This document shows, one piece after another, positions 1 through 6,653 of a stretch of DNA of 13,400 bases. Every line of letters begins with the position of its first letter. Within the stretch, counting starts at the first letter, position 1. Location: positions 1-13,400 of the forward strand of contig CALEBD010000229.1 in the NCBI GenBank assembly GCA_937944945.1, in the 5' to 3' direction. The DNA is from an uncultured Clostridium sp. (lineage in GTDB: Bacteria; Bacillota; Clostridia; Peptostreptococcales; Peptostreptococcaceae). The notes beneath the pieces are model-generated. The model was not told the origin of the DNA, searched no databases, and saw only the letters and a list, made by a program, of their open reading frames with translations. The position numbers were made by a program, and so were the translations under genes.

Positions 1-416
1 TGTCTAAAACCTGTAGCTTGTATATTTGAATCAGCTTCATAATTTAGTGGATTAACATCTATTTGTCCTAATATATGCCATAATGCAAACTGTGTAATTA
101 AATAGTTAGCATCTTCATTATTAGTGTAATTATAATTAGGATAGCCGAAATTCAACACCCTAAATACAGGGTCTGATACAAGACCACCAACAGGCATATC
201 CATACCGTTAGGTGAATTTAATTGTTCATCTAAACAATACGCATAACCATTATCTGCAGTTCGTTTAATATAAGTAACATACTTTCTGTTACTATCTGTT
301 ACTTTTACCGATATGCATTTATTACCTAGATTTACAACTACAGCTATTGTAGGAACCGCTATCAAAGCTGTAATAGAAATTACTAGGAATAATATTAACT
401 TTCTATACCTTCTCAT
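1..416 (-). CDS. Thioester-domain (TQXA) surface adhesin, N-terminal part
   Basis: The gene starts at ATG 416-414 behind a strong GGAGG (cctcc at 421-425) and runs off the left edge after 138 codons, so only the N-terminus is visible. The first ~28 residues are a basic stretch plus a hydrophobic segment (RRYRKLILF...AVPTIAVV) that serves as signal peptide. It continues into a thioester domain: Cys61 in AYCLD and Gln109 in ITQFALW match the Cys and TQxA-W motifs that form an internal Cys-Gln thioester in Gram-positive adhesins. In that family the bond lets the protein attach covalently to host or partner surfaces. The Cys-Gln spacing (48 residues) equals that in the gene at 647-3091, and the flanking motifs (YCL, NYxI-Q-A-W, G-x-D-V) align, so the two are paralogues. 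Cna-B repeats and a sortase signal are expected beyond the window but not seen. Confidence 0.85.
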   Translation of the reverse strand, partial: MRRYRKLILFLVISITALIAVPTIAVVVNLGNKCISVKVTDSNRKYVTYIKRTADNGYAYCLDEQLNSPNGMDMPVGGLVSDPVFRVLNFGYPNYNYTNNEDANYLITQFALWHILGQIDVNPLNYEADSNIQATGFR

Positions 417-442
417 AAGTCCTCCTACACAAAATAATTATC

Positions 443-455
443 TTCTTATGCACTA
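443..455 (-). promoter_or_regulatory. 13-bp upstream element shared by the two thioester adhesin genes (copy 1)
   Basis: On the minus strand this reads TAGTGCATAAGAA, 27 nt upstream of the start at 416. The identical 13-mer lies 35 nt upstream of the paralogous adhesin start (3126-3138). I did not see the 13-mer elsewhere in the window. CATAAG inside it could act as a -10 hexamer, but no convincing -35 sits 17 nt upstream of this copy. The role is inferred from the conservation and position only. Confidence 0.4.
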
Positions 456-495
456 CTCAATAAATAATCTTTTGTATAAGAACTAACTCAAACTA

Positions 496-516
496 TTAAC
501 CCGTTAAACCTCTCAT
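496..516 (-). CDS. Possible six-codon leader peptide (MRGLTG)
   Basis: Within the 230-nt gap upstream of the first adhesin, the minus strand has AAAGGGGAG (around 522-530), then a short spacer, ATG (516-514) and five further codons to TAA (498-496). The Shine-Dalgarno match is as good as those of the real genes, while the frame is tiny. It could be a leader whose translation affects the downstream adhesin, whose start is 80 nt further on. Chance occurrence in A/G-rich DNA is a serious alternative. The rest of the gap holds only AT-only inverted repeats, such as the 7-bp arms at 546-552 and 556-562. Confidence 0.25.
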   Translation of the reverse strand: MRGLTG

Positions 517-610
517 ATAATCTCCCCTTTCAACATTCTAATTACTATTATTGCTAATAATAATTATATTTATACTTTCACTAATGAAGGCATAAATCTA
601 ATTATTATAA

Positions 611-640
611 AATAAGGTGAGTATAATTACTCACCTTATT
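611..640 (-). terminator. Intrinsic terminator after the Cna-B adhesin
   Basis: A perfect 13-bp inverted repeat (611-623 against 628-640) with a 4-nt loop starts six bases beyond the stop codon of the adhesin at 647. On the minus strand it is followed by TTTTATAATAATT. It should end the CAP/adhesin transcripts and isolate the next adhesin gene. The right-hand flank is also T-rich on the plus strand, so weak bidirectional function is possible. Confidence 0.85.
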
Positions 641-646
641 TGTCTA

Positions 647-3091
647 CTATTTTCTTTTCTTATAAACTATAAAACCACCACTACAAGCAACTAAAGCTAT
701 AGCACCTATAATAGGGAAAGCTGTAGGAACTGCACCAGTTTTAGGTAATTTTGTATTAGTCATCTCACACTTAATAATATCACCATGTTCTTTGATTTCA
801 AATGGGAATAGTGAATTATCTATTTGATAACCTGAAGGTGCTTCATATTCTTGATAGAAATATTTACCTGTTTCAAGTTTAAATTTAGCAATACCATTAC
901 TATCTGTTACACCCTTAGCTACAACAGTCTTACCGTCTTCAGCATAAATCATAAATTTTGCATTAGGTAAAAGTTCACCAGTAGAAACATCTTTCTTTGT
1001 TAACTCTAACTCACCCTCACCTATTTCATTTTCAACTGTTACTTCATAATACAAATTGTTTAAATCATCACCTAGTTCTGTGTCTGGTGTTATAGTAAAT
1101 TTTATAGTGTCTTCCAATGGTTTGTAACCACTAGGAGGTGCTATCTCTACTAATTCAAAATCAGCAAATCTTAATTTAGCAGGGAATTTTATAAGACCTA
1201 AATCATCAGTTGTAAAAACACTTGTCATACCTTCAGGTGCATTTTCATCTTCTAAATCAGACTTAAATTGGTCTGGTGTAAGTTCATCTGAAAATGCTAT
1301 TTCAGGTACATCAACTGCTTCTGAATTATTATCAGAATTGTCTTTATCTTCAGATTGAGTACTATCTTCTGTAGGAGTTTCTTTCTTTTCTACTGCATTA
1401 TCTTCACTTTGTTCTTGACCAATATCTGTAACTTTATCATTACTAGAATCTTGTTCTAATGAAGAATCTATTTCTGCTTCAGCAGGTTTAGGGAAATAAA
1501 CTATTCTACCATTTGATATTAATCTGAATTTAGCACCTGATAGAGGAACATCTTCTAAAGACTTTCTCTTATATACTCCTATAGTAAATTTTATAGGTTG
1601 GTCTTCAAAGTCATAAACAAATTCTTGTGGAGCAGTTTGGTCTCCAATAGAAACGTTTATAACTTCATCACTTGGCATAAATCCTACAGGTGGTACTATC
1701 TCTTTAATAGTATAGTCACCTTTAGTAAGATTTGTAAATCTTATTTGTCCATTCTCATCTGTCTCTTGTTGGTCAACTAATTTGTCACCTTGGAATATTG
1801 CAAATTGTGCACCTGCAATTACTTCTTTAGTTTCGGCGTCTTTCTTAGTTAATACCACAGAGTGCTTAATTGGGACATTCTCTATAGTAAAATCTAAAGT
1901 TAAATCAGCTGTACCATCAACTATCTCTACAGGAACTTCTTCAGTACTTAGAACATAGTTTGTTGGTGGTGTTATTTCTTTTAAGATATAATTACCCACA
2001 GGTACTTTACTAAAGATTGCGATACCGTCTGAACCACTTGTTGCTTCTGCTATCTTATTTCCATCTTTAAATAATCCAAATACTGCTCCAGCTAACATAG
2101 CTTTTGTTTCTTTGTCTTGCTTCTTAACTCTTAATGTACCGTTAACTTCAGCTTTTGTCCACTGAAAATTAAAAGCATCCATATAAGAAGCATCTACATT
2201 ACGTTCTCTAAAAATAGCTATATCTTGTATATCGTCTCTTGGTGAATCATAGAAAACTGATATTTTCTTTACAGCTGTACCTGTAAGTTTTACACTTACA
2301 CTATCAGAAGGTGTATACTTTGGAACTGCTAATTGTAATGTGTCACCAACTGCTACAGTAATTTCATTAGGATTATACCAATTTCCGTCCTTGATTATCT
2401 TTAATCCAGGAACATCTTTGTTTAATTCTAACTTTAATGAACCGCCATTAACAAAAGAACCTTGTGCTTGAATTGTATGTGATTCGCTTAATAGAAAATC
2501 ACCATCAAGCTTACTTACTGAAGTTCTTGGATTTACTGCAATATCACCAGTTTGCGTATCTGAATAAGTGTTTGCAACTGTTAATAGGTCTTTAACACAG
2601 GCTTTTACATAATCATTAGTTAAACCACCTTGATAATCACTACCTGCGTTAGTCCATTTTCTTCCTGTACATTGTACGTCATTGTTTACTCTCATAGTGG
2701 CTTGGTCAACATCATAATAACCTAAATACTGCCAAACAGCTAGTTGAGATATATAATAATTGGTGTCTGGGTCAGTTGTATATTCAATATAAGGCCAACC
2801 ATACTTTAATAGTTTGTATAAACCATCATCTGTGACACCATTTTCCGGATAATCTAAATCTACTGGATTACCTTTATTTGGCTCAAGACAATACGCTTGT
2901 AAACCTTCTAAATCCTGCTTAACGTAAGTATTCATATCTTTACCGTTATACGATGTGTCAATACTAAGAGTTTGGTGAGCTGTCGTAATAACTACTGCCA
3001 ATGTTGGAACTGCACATAAAGCACATAATGTAAACGCACTAAATATAACTCTTGATTTACTTTTCTTGAAAAAATCTTTTAATCTTGACAT
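647..3091 (-). CDS. LPXTG-anchored thioester adhesin with Cna-B repeats
   Basis: This 814-residue cell-wall adhesin starts at ATG 3091 with GGAGG (3096-3100) six bases upstream. Residues 1-34 are a signal peptide (basic start, hydrophobic 14-34). A thioester domain follows, with Cys68 in AYCLE and Gln116 in ISQLAVW. The usual TQxA is SQLA here, with Cys and Gln retained. After a middle domain (about 190-310) come four Cna-B/SpaA-like prealbumin-fold domains, near 318-405, 410-500, 501-690 and 693-780. Each has a strand-A Lys (K323/324, K416/417, K508, K699/700) and the E-x-x-x-P-x-GY-type Glu (E372, E464, E649, E748) known to support Lys-Asn isopeptide bonds. Asn is present near the ends of domains 1, 3 and 4, whereas domain 2 ends with FED. 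Domain 3 carries an acidic S/D/E/N-rich insertion at about 535-620. LPKTG at 782-786, a hydrophobic helix and KKRK form the sortase signal. Its paralogue begins at 416. No sortase gene is in the window. Confidence 0.93.
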   Translation of the reverse strand: MSRLKDFFKKSKSRVIFSAFTLCALCAVPTLAVVITTAHQTLSIDTSYNGKDMNTYVKQDLEGLQAYCLEPNKGNPVDLDYPENGVTDDGLYKLLKYGWPYIEYTTDPDTNYYISQLAVWQYLGYYDVDQATMRVNNDVQCTGRKWTNAGSDYQGGLTNDYVKACVKDLLTVANTYSDTQTGDIAVNPRTSVSKLDGDFLLSESHTIQAQGSFVNGGSLKLELNKDVPGLKIIKDGNWYNPNEITVAVGDTLQLAVPKYTPSDSVSVKLTGTAVKKISVFYDSPRDDIQDIAIFRERNVDASYMDAFNFQWTKAEVNGTLRVKKQDKETKAMLAGAVFGLFKDGNKIAEATSGSDGIAIFSKVPVGNYILKEITPPTNYVLSTEEVPVEIVDGTADLTLDFTIENVPIKHSVVLTKKDAETKEVIAGAQFAIFQGDKLVDQQETDENGQIRFTNLTKGDYTIKEIVPPVGFMPSDEVINVSIGDQTAPQEFVYDFEDQPIKFTIGVYKRKSLEDVPLSGAKFRLISNGRIVYFPKPAEAEIDSSLEQDSSNDKVTDIGQEQSEDNAVEKKETPTEDSTQSEDKDNSDNNSEAVDVPEIAFSDELTPDQFKSDLEDENAPEGMTSVFTTDDLGLIKFPAKLRFADFELVEIAPPSGYKPLEDTIKFTITPDTELGDDLNNLYYEVTVENEIGEGELELTKKDVSTGELLPNAKFMIYAEDGKTVVAKGVTDSNGIAKFKLETGKYFYQEYEAPSGYQIDNSLFPFEIKEHGDIIKCEMTNTKLPKTGAVPTAFPIIGAIALVACSGGFIVYKKRK

Positions 3092-3125
3092 AATTCCTCC
3101 TATATTATTTAGTTTATTATTTTAT

Positions 3126-3138
3126 TTCTTATGCACTA
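3126..3138 (-). promoter_or_regulatory. 13-bp upstream element shared by the two thioester adhesin genes (copy 2)
   Basis: This is identical to the element at 443-455 (TAGTGCATAAGAA on the minus strand) and lies 35 nt upstream of the adhesin start at 3091. Here it contains the proposed -10 hexamer CATAAG of a recognisable promoter (3128-3156). Confidence 0.45.
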
Positions 3139-3156
3139 AATTAATATATTTGTCAT
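3128..3156 (-). promoter_or_regulatory. Sigma-A-like promoter for the Cna-B adhesin
   Basis: The minus strand has ATGACA (3156-3151, five of six matches to TTGACA), a 17-nt spacer, and CATAAG (3133-3128, four of six matches to TATAAT). Transcription would begin near 3121, giving a leader of about 30 nt with the RBS. It is the only good -35/-10 pair I see in the 79-nt gap after the CAP gene. No terminator is visible in this gap, so read-through from the CAP gene may add to expression. Confidence 0.5.
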
Positions 3157-3170
3157 TAGTTAAGTTGTTT

Positions 3171-4439
3171 TTACCAATCCATATCAATACCAGCAACTAT
3201 ATAATAGTAATCATTACTATCCTTATATATTGCAACACCACCACGTGTTAATAAGCTATTAAGCATATAGTTATTATGGTCTGGAGAATTTATCCAACAT
3301 TGTAAGAATTGCTGTGGAGTAGAATCTAAACCAGTTGTAATAGATATCTGACAATCATCATGTCCACTTGTTGCATTCTTTGCATTGTATTCAGCTCTTG
3401 CTCTAGCTTTTTCTTGTATTGAAGAATCATAAGTTAAAGCAGATAGACCATTACTTACTCTGTAATTGCTTATTAAACCAAATAACTCATCACTCATACT
3501 AGACATGTACTCCCAAGTTCTTTGTGGTACAGGTTCAGGGTCTGGTGTTGTAGGTGGATTTGGTTCTGGGTCTGGTGTTGGTGTTGGTGTAGGAGTTGGA
3601 GTAGGTGTAGGATTGCTACTATTATTATTACTACTTCCATTAGAACCACTACTGTTTCCACCACCTGTTGGTTTGCTTGGTTTGGATTGATTATTTTGTG
3701 TACTACTTGAACCACTATTTGAATTATTTGTGTTAGTAGTTGTAGTTGTAGAATTGTTTTGATTATCGTTGTTAGAAGTTGAAGTTTCTTCTTTTTGTTC
3801 TTGTTCAGTAGTATCTTCTTCTGATTTTGCTACTTCATCTGAAGGCTTGTCCACATAACTTTCTGCAAACTCTATAATAGAGTTAGAAGTCTTTTCTGTG
3901 GAATTTTTGTTAGACTCCTTAAACTTCTCTTTTTGCTCTTCTAACTTAGCTATAACTGAACTATATTCTTCAGCACTATCTTGTTCAACAATAGCTTCAT
4001 CAGCTTTAACTAACAATTCTTTATTGTTTACTAACTTAATAGTAATCATATCAGTACTATATAGAACTGCACAATCCATTAAGTAAGAACCATTATTGTA
4101 CTGAAACATATAATCAATACTATTATCCTCTTTTAGGATATCGTAAAGGTTATTATAAAACTCTTTTACATCTGTTCCAGTAAATAATTCATCACTATCT
4201 TTCTTTAAAGAAAGAGTATCATCAATATTAGAAATTGTAATAATTGTAGATTCTTCTTTATCTTCTGCGTTAATCTTATCAGTATAAGAATCATCAATTA
4301 ATTGATTATTACTGTAATGTAAATACATAGGCACTATTGCTCCTATACTACAAATTAGAACAAAACCACTTATTCCAATTATAGTTTTTGATTTATTATT
4401 TTTAACCCATTCTACAAGTTCTTCTATTCTTTTATGCAT
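3171..4439 (-). CDS. Membrane-anchored CAP/SCP-domain protein with low-complexity linker
   Basis: This 422-residue protein starts at ATG 4439 behind AAAGGTGA. Residues 1-18 are charged, 19-41 form one hydrophobic helix without an obvious cleavage site, and the rest should be extracytoplasmic. Residues ~60-150 form a small folded region of unknown type. Residues ~200-306 are disordered: an E/Q/T/S/N-rich stretch, then six consecutive Pro-Thr pairs (277-288) and two TPDPEP units. Residues ~312-422 match the CAP (CRISP/antigen 5/PR-1, SCP-like) fold: a helix with NYRVSNGLSAL, the AR-x-x-AEYNAK helix, His360 (SGHDD), SPDHNNYML with His388, and a final strand YYYIVAGIDM. The two His residues sit where the family has its conserved cavity histidines. 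Bacterial CAP proteins are secreted or surface proteins of mostly unknown activity. There is no LPXTG signal. It is 18 nt downstream of the 67-residue gene and upstream of the Cna-B adhesin. Confidence 0.85.
   Translation of the reverse strand: MHKRIEELVEWVKNNKSKTIIGISGFVLICSIGAIVPMYLHYSNNQLIDDSYTDKINAEDKEESTIITISNIDDTLSLKKDSDELFTGTDVKEFYNNLYDILKEDNSIDYMFQYNNGSYLMDCAVLYSTDMITIKLVNNKELLVKADEAIVEQDSAEEYSSVIAKLEEQKEKFKESNKNSTEKTSNSIIEFAESYVDKPSDEVAKSEEDTTEQEQKEETSTSNNDNQNNSTTTTTNTNNSNSGSSSTQNNQSKPSKPTGGGNSSGSNGSSNNNSSNPTPTPTPTPTPTPDPEPNPPTTPDPEPVPQRTWEYMSSMSDELFGLISNYRVSNGLSALTYDSSIQEKARARAEYNAKNATSGHDDCQISITTGLDSTPQQFLQCWINSPDHNNYMLNSLLTRGGVAIYKDSNDYYYIVAGIDMDW
3573..3611 (-). repeat. Pro-Thr coding tandem repeat in the CAP gene
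   Basis: Six tandem degenerate hexamers (CCN ACN) encode residues 277-288 of the CAP protein, followed by the Pro codon of the first of two TPDPEP-coding units. The repeat forms an extended spacer between the membrane region and the CAP domain. Copy number is likely to vary between strains, since it is a simple in-frame repeat. Confidence 0.8.
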
Positions 4440-4458
4440 TTATCTTTCACCTTTCTTT

Positions 4459-4662
4459 TTAATTTATAACAGTATGATTATATATGTTTACAAGTTGTGA
4501 TATCTTATTAATAGTTTTATTATAAGACACAGAATCAGCTTTATCAATATTTAGGTTATATAAATTATCTTCAATACAAACTTTAATATGCTCCTTATAA
4601 CCTGTAACACCTTTAGCTAAAACTATCTTGTTTGCAGACCTTAAAATTTCTTCATTTCTCAT
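4459..4662 (-). CDS. Hypothetical 67-residue protein
   Basis: The gene starts at ATG 4662 with AGGAGATG upstream and ends 19 nt before the CAP gene start, so the two are probably co-transcribed. The product is small, without signal peptide or membrane segment, and mixes short helical stretches (MRNEEILRSANKIVLAK) with Asn/Ile-rich sequence and a single Cys. I do not recognise a family. The good RBS and the tight link to the next gene are the evidence that it is real. Confidence 0.6.
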   Translation of the reverse strand: MRNEEILRSANKIVLAKGVTGYKEHIKVCIEDNLYNLNIDKADSVSYNKTINKISQLVNIYNHTVIN

Positions 4663-4717
4663 TTATACCATCTCCTTTTCTATTAGGTAGATATAAATAT
4701 AAATAATATCTAAAGTC

Positions 4718-4752
4718 TGTAACACTATTCTAAAATTTTACATACTGTTACA
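4718..4752. repeat. Operator-like inverted repeat upstream of the 67-residue gene
   Basis: TGTAACA (4718-4724) and its exact inverse TGTTACA (4746-4752) flank a central perfect palindrome, taaaatttta (4731-4740). All share nearly the same centre (about 4735). On the minus strand, TTGTAA, a 15-nt spacer and TAGAAT fall within this element, so a repressor bound here could block a promoter for the 67-residue/CAP genes. Arms of only 7 bp in AT-rich DNA leave chance as a real alternative. Confidence 0.3.
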
Positions 4753-4866
4753 ACTAATTTAATTAACTGAACTGATTTGCGATATAATAATTTTACTGAA
4801 ATAAAATAAAGATGATTATAATTTAATTAAATAATACTTAGTTTTTAAATTTGCTATCTTAAATTG

Positions 4867-5538
4867 TTATTTAAATAATCCTTTAATTTTATCAAGGATA
4901 GAAAGTTTACTTTCGATATCTTGAGTTTTTCTTTCGAACCTATCTCGAAGACTATCTGTTTCTTTCTTATTTAATTCTGTTTCTTTTGCAACCTTTCTGA
5001 CATTATCCTTAACTTCGCTTACATTGTTTGCTAAATCATTTGTTTTATTTTTAGCATCTTGTACATTAAGTTTCAATTTCGCTGTAGCATTTGCTATTGA
5101 AGCTTGAACACCTTCCAGCTTAGAAACCTTTATCATAGAGTCATTCACTGTCTCTAAAATTTCTATGCACCTTCTATCTTGTACAGTAAGTTGACCTAAA
5201 ACTTTTTCAACATAATCGTTATTTGTTTTGTAGTAACATGACATATCATCTATACTACATTTAAGTTCGGTCATACAAGTTGTTACATTTTCTAGAAGTG
5301 CAGTTTGCTTCTTTACAGTATCACATAATACTGCCATATCTGCCATGATAGTTGTGATGTCTTTTGCAGAAACATTAATATTCTTTTTCTCATTTAACCC
5401 TTTAACTAGTTCTGCAACTTCTTCATCATAGTTGTCTGATGTAGTACCCGAACTAAAATTTTCTAAAGTCTTATCTTTATTTGCTTTTTGTTTATTGTCG
5501 TCTGGCACTACTTTGTTCATTATTAAAGTATCTTCCAT
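4867..5538 (-). CDS. Coiled-coil protein of unknown function
   Basis: I chose ATG 5538 as the start because GGAGGG lies six bases upstream. The longer frame from 5553 has no Shine-Dalgarno and would contain this RBS inside its coding sequence. The 223-residue product has a polar N-terminus (~1-45). It then has long heptad-rich helices from about residue 55 to 215 (for example VKKQTALLENVTTCMTEL, then SEVKDNVRKVAKETELNKK), ending in a basic amphipathic tail, LDKIKGLFK. Several Cys are present in the middle third. There is no membrane segment. The architecture suggests an oligomerising or scaffold protein, loosely resembling phage or chemoreceptor-like coiled coils, but no family can be named. 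It follows the frameshifted SLOG gene after an apparent terminator at 5587-5612. Confidence 0.7.
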   Translation of the reverse strand: MEDTLIMNKVVPDDNKQKANKDKTLENFSSGTTSDNYDEEVAELVKGLNEKKNINVSAKDITTIMADMAVLCDTVKKQTALLENVTTCMTELKCSIDDMSCYYKTNNDYVEKVLGQLTVQDRRCIEILETVNDSMIKVSKLEGVQASIANATAKLKLNVQDAKNKTNDLANNVSEVKDNVRKVAKETELNKKETDSLRDRFERKTQDIESKLSILDKIKGLFK

Positions 5539-5586
5539 TAATAACCCTCCCATAAATAATTTTTTAAGAGAAAATAAAATCTCTAA

Positions 5587-5612
5587 AGATTGTCCAAGAT
5601 ATTAGACAATCT
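5587..5612 (-). terminator. Probable intrinsic terminator after the SLOG gene
   Basis: A perfect 8-bp inverted repeat, AGATTGTC (5587-5594) and GACAATCT (5605-5612), has a 10-nt loop and begins ten bases past the stop at 5622. On the minus strand it is followed by TTAGAGATTTTATTTT, which is T-rich but interrupted. The stem is moderately strong, so partial read-through into the coiled-coil gene is plausible. Confidence 0.55.
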
Positions 5613-5621
5613 GTACAAACT

Positions 5622-5954
5622 TTATTTTGTTGATGTAAGTTTTAATGTTAAAGGATTTAACTGAAATATCTTTCCTTCTCTTGTTCTAGCTTCTTTATAA
5701 AAGTCAGCTACAATTCCAGTCATACCATTATATTGACATACTAAACCACAGTAAGTGTTATCTAATATAAATTTATTTCTTTCATGTAAAGTATCAGAGA
5801 TTGCATTAATCTTACTTGTGTTGTTTTCGTCTAGATAAATTACTTTATCAGCAAACTTTATATCCTTTGCTAGATTTGCTTTATCAACTTTATTCCAATG
5901 AGTTGTATAATCTTTATATGGTAAAACTATTACAACTCCAATTCCTTTAAACAT
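5622..5954 (-). CDS. C-terminal half of a SLOG (YpsA/DUF1273-like) domain, read by -1 frameshift
   Basis: The open frame, counted from ATG 5954, gives 110 residues. They match the second half of a YpsA/DUF1273-type SLOG domain: a strand VVIVLPYKDYTTHW, then ADKVIYLDE, then the helix HERNKFILDNT (family R-N-x-x-M-v-D), then a strand and Gly turn, CGLVCQYNGMTG. The first half is encoded by the overlapping frame that ends at 5930. There is no Shine-Dalgarno before ATG 5954; the nearest purine-rich AGAGG is about 20 nt away. Read from the heptamer at 5951-5945, the junction becomes IECLK-GIGVVIVLPYKDY, as expected for one continuous domain. I therefore take this as the 3' part of a frameshifted gene (107 residues added after the shift), not an independent protein. 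A sequencing indel or ancestral gene split are alternatives. Confidence 0.75.
   Translation of the reverse strand: MFKGIGVVIVLPYKDYTTHWNKVDKANLAKDIKFADKVIYLDENNTSKINAISDTLHERNKFILDNTYCGLVCQYNGMTGIVADFYKEARTREGKIFQLNPLTLKLTSTK
5900..5951 (-). promoter_or_regulatory. Programmed -1 ribosomal frameshift signal (U_UUA_AAG, spacer, stem-loop)
   Basis: On the minus strand the zero frame reads TGT TTA AAG GAA, placing a canonical X_XXY_YYZ heptamer T_TTA_AAG at 5951-5945. A 6-nt spacer (5944-5939) is followed by GAGTTGTA (5938-5931), which pairs perfectly with TACAACTC (5907-5900). With A5930 bulged, about five weaker pairs extend the stem. The zero-frame stop TAA (5932-5930) lies at the top of the 5' arm. 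Slippage re-pairs TTT AAA and continues GGA ATT GGA, rejoining the split SLOG domain. All elements have the order and spacing typical of -1 frameshift sites. No Shine-Dalgarno-like stimulator sits 10-14 nt upstream. Confidence 0.7.
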
Positions 5955-6640
5955 TCAATTGCTATGTGTTCAAAACCTCTATTTGCTCCTGTAACAAAAC
6001 ACCTCATACCCTGTTTGATAAAGTTATCAAAAGTTTTAATTAACTTATATTTTAATTTTAACAAATGTTCTTCTTTATCCATATCTTCTGTTAATAATTT
6101 TTGAGTTAAAGGTCCTACTATATAGAATGAATGGCGTTTTAAATCTAAAGGTTCAGGTGCTTGTTGTTCAACTACTTCTTGTGTAACTGAACTTGCAATA
6201 TTTTCATTTACTGGACTTTCTTTTACTGGATTAATATCATAGATGTTACGATACTTTTCGAAGAATTCAGTGCATGACTTTTTATTTTTATAAGAACCAT
6301 CTATTACACTATCAAATACATCACGTATTTCATATTCAAGAGCTCTAGCTTCTACTATGTTATTATTGTAATATAACTTATTTAATTCTTCACTACGAAG
6401 TATATCAAATAATTTCATTATTCTACCTAATTCAGTTTCTTCATTTATAGCTATCATCTTGATATACTCAGATAATGTTTCGGTAAGTGTATTAAATCTA
6501 TTTTGTGTTTCCTTTAATAAGTCTGCAGACTCCTGTCCGAACACACCTATCGCTGGTACAGGGTTCTGTACAACATTACCTAATGTTTCAATCATTTTAC
6601 TTACTCTTTTAATCTCAACTGCAATCTCTTCTCTATTCAT
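5930..6640 (-). CDS. Helical domain plus N-terminal half of a SLOG (YpsA/DUF1273-like) domain; zero-frame product
   Basis: I chose ATG 6640 as the start because GGAGG lies six bases upstream; the longer frame starts at a TTG with no RBS. The zero-frame product has 236 residues. Residues 1-135 are predicted helical and charged, with no family I can name confidently. Residues 136-170 are a Pro/Gln/Glu-rich linker. From about 171 a SLOG Rossmann-like fold begins: FYIVGPL strand, a long KLKYKLIKTFDNFIKQG helix, then the nucleotide-loop motif FVTGANRGFEHIAIECL, equivalent to the sGGAxGvD signature. The frame stops five codons after the slippery site. It thus lacks the rest of the domain, which lies in the -1 frame. 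The full-length frameshift product would be about 339 residues. SLOG domains bind nucleotides or nucleotide-derived ligands and often act in conflict systems. The start is a few bases after the preceding gene's stop, so the genes are translationally linked. Confidence 0.8.
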   Translation of the reverse strand: MNREEIAVEIKRVSKMIETLGNVVQNPVPAIGVFGQESADLLKETQNRFNTLTETLSEYIKMIAINEETELGRIMKLFDILRSEELNKLYYNNNIVEARALEYEIRDVFDSVIDGSYKNKKSCTEFFEKYRNIYDINPVKESPVNENIASSVTQEVVEQQAPEPLDLKRHSFYIVGPLTQKLLTEDMDKEEHLLKLKYKLIKTFDNFIKQGMRCFVTGANRGFEHIAIECLKELEL

Positions 6641-6653
6641 TTTTATCCTCCTA

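Noticed and set aside
3466..3710. Open frames on both strands across the Pro-Thr/Asn/Ser-rich part of the CAP gene, giving Gly/Val- or Cys/Trp-rich proteins
   Set aside because: They arise from the low-complexity coding repeat read in other frames. They lack RBSs and have unnatural composition.
4718..4752. The TGTAACA/TGTTACA inverted repeat as a confirmed operator
   Set aside because: Arms of 7 bp separated by 21 nt can occur by chance in AT-rich DNA. I kept it only as a low-confidence repeat.
5930..6640. TelA-like assignment for the N-terminal helical half of the SLOG protein
   Set aside because: Only a faint resemblance in one helical stretch (FGQESADLLKE region), with no diagnostic motif. 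I left the domain unnamed.
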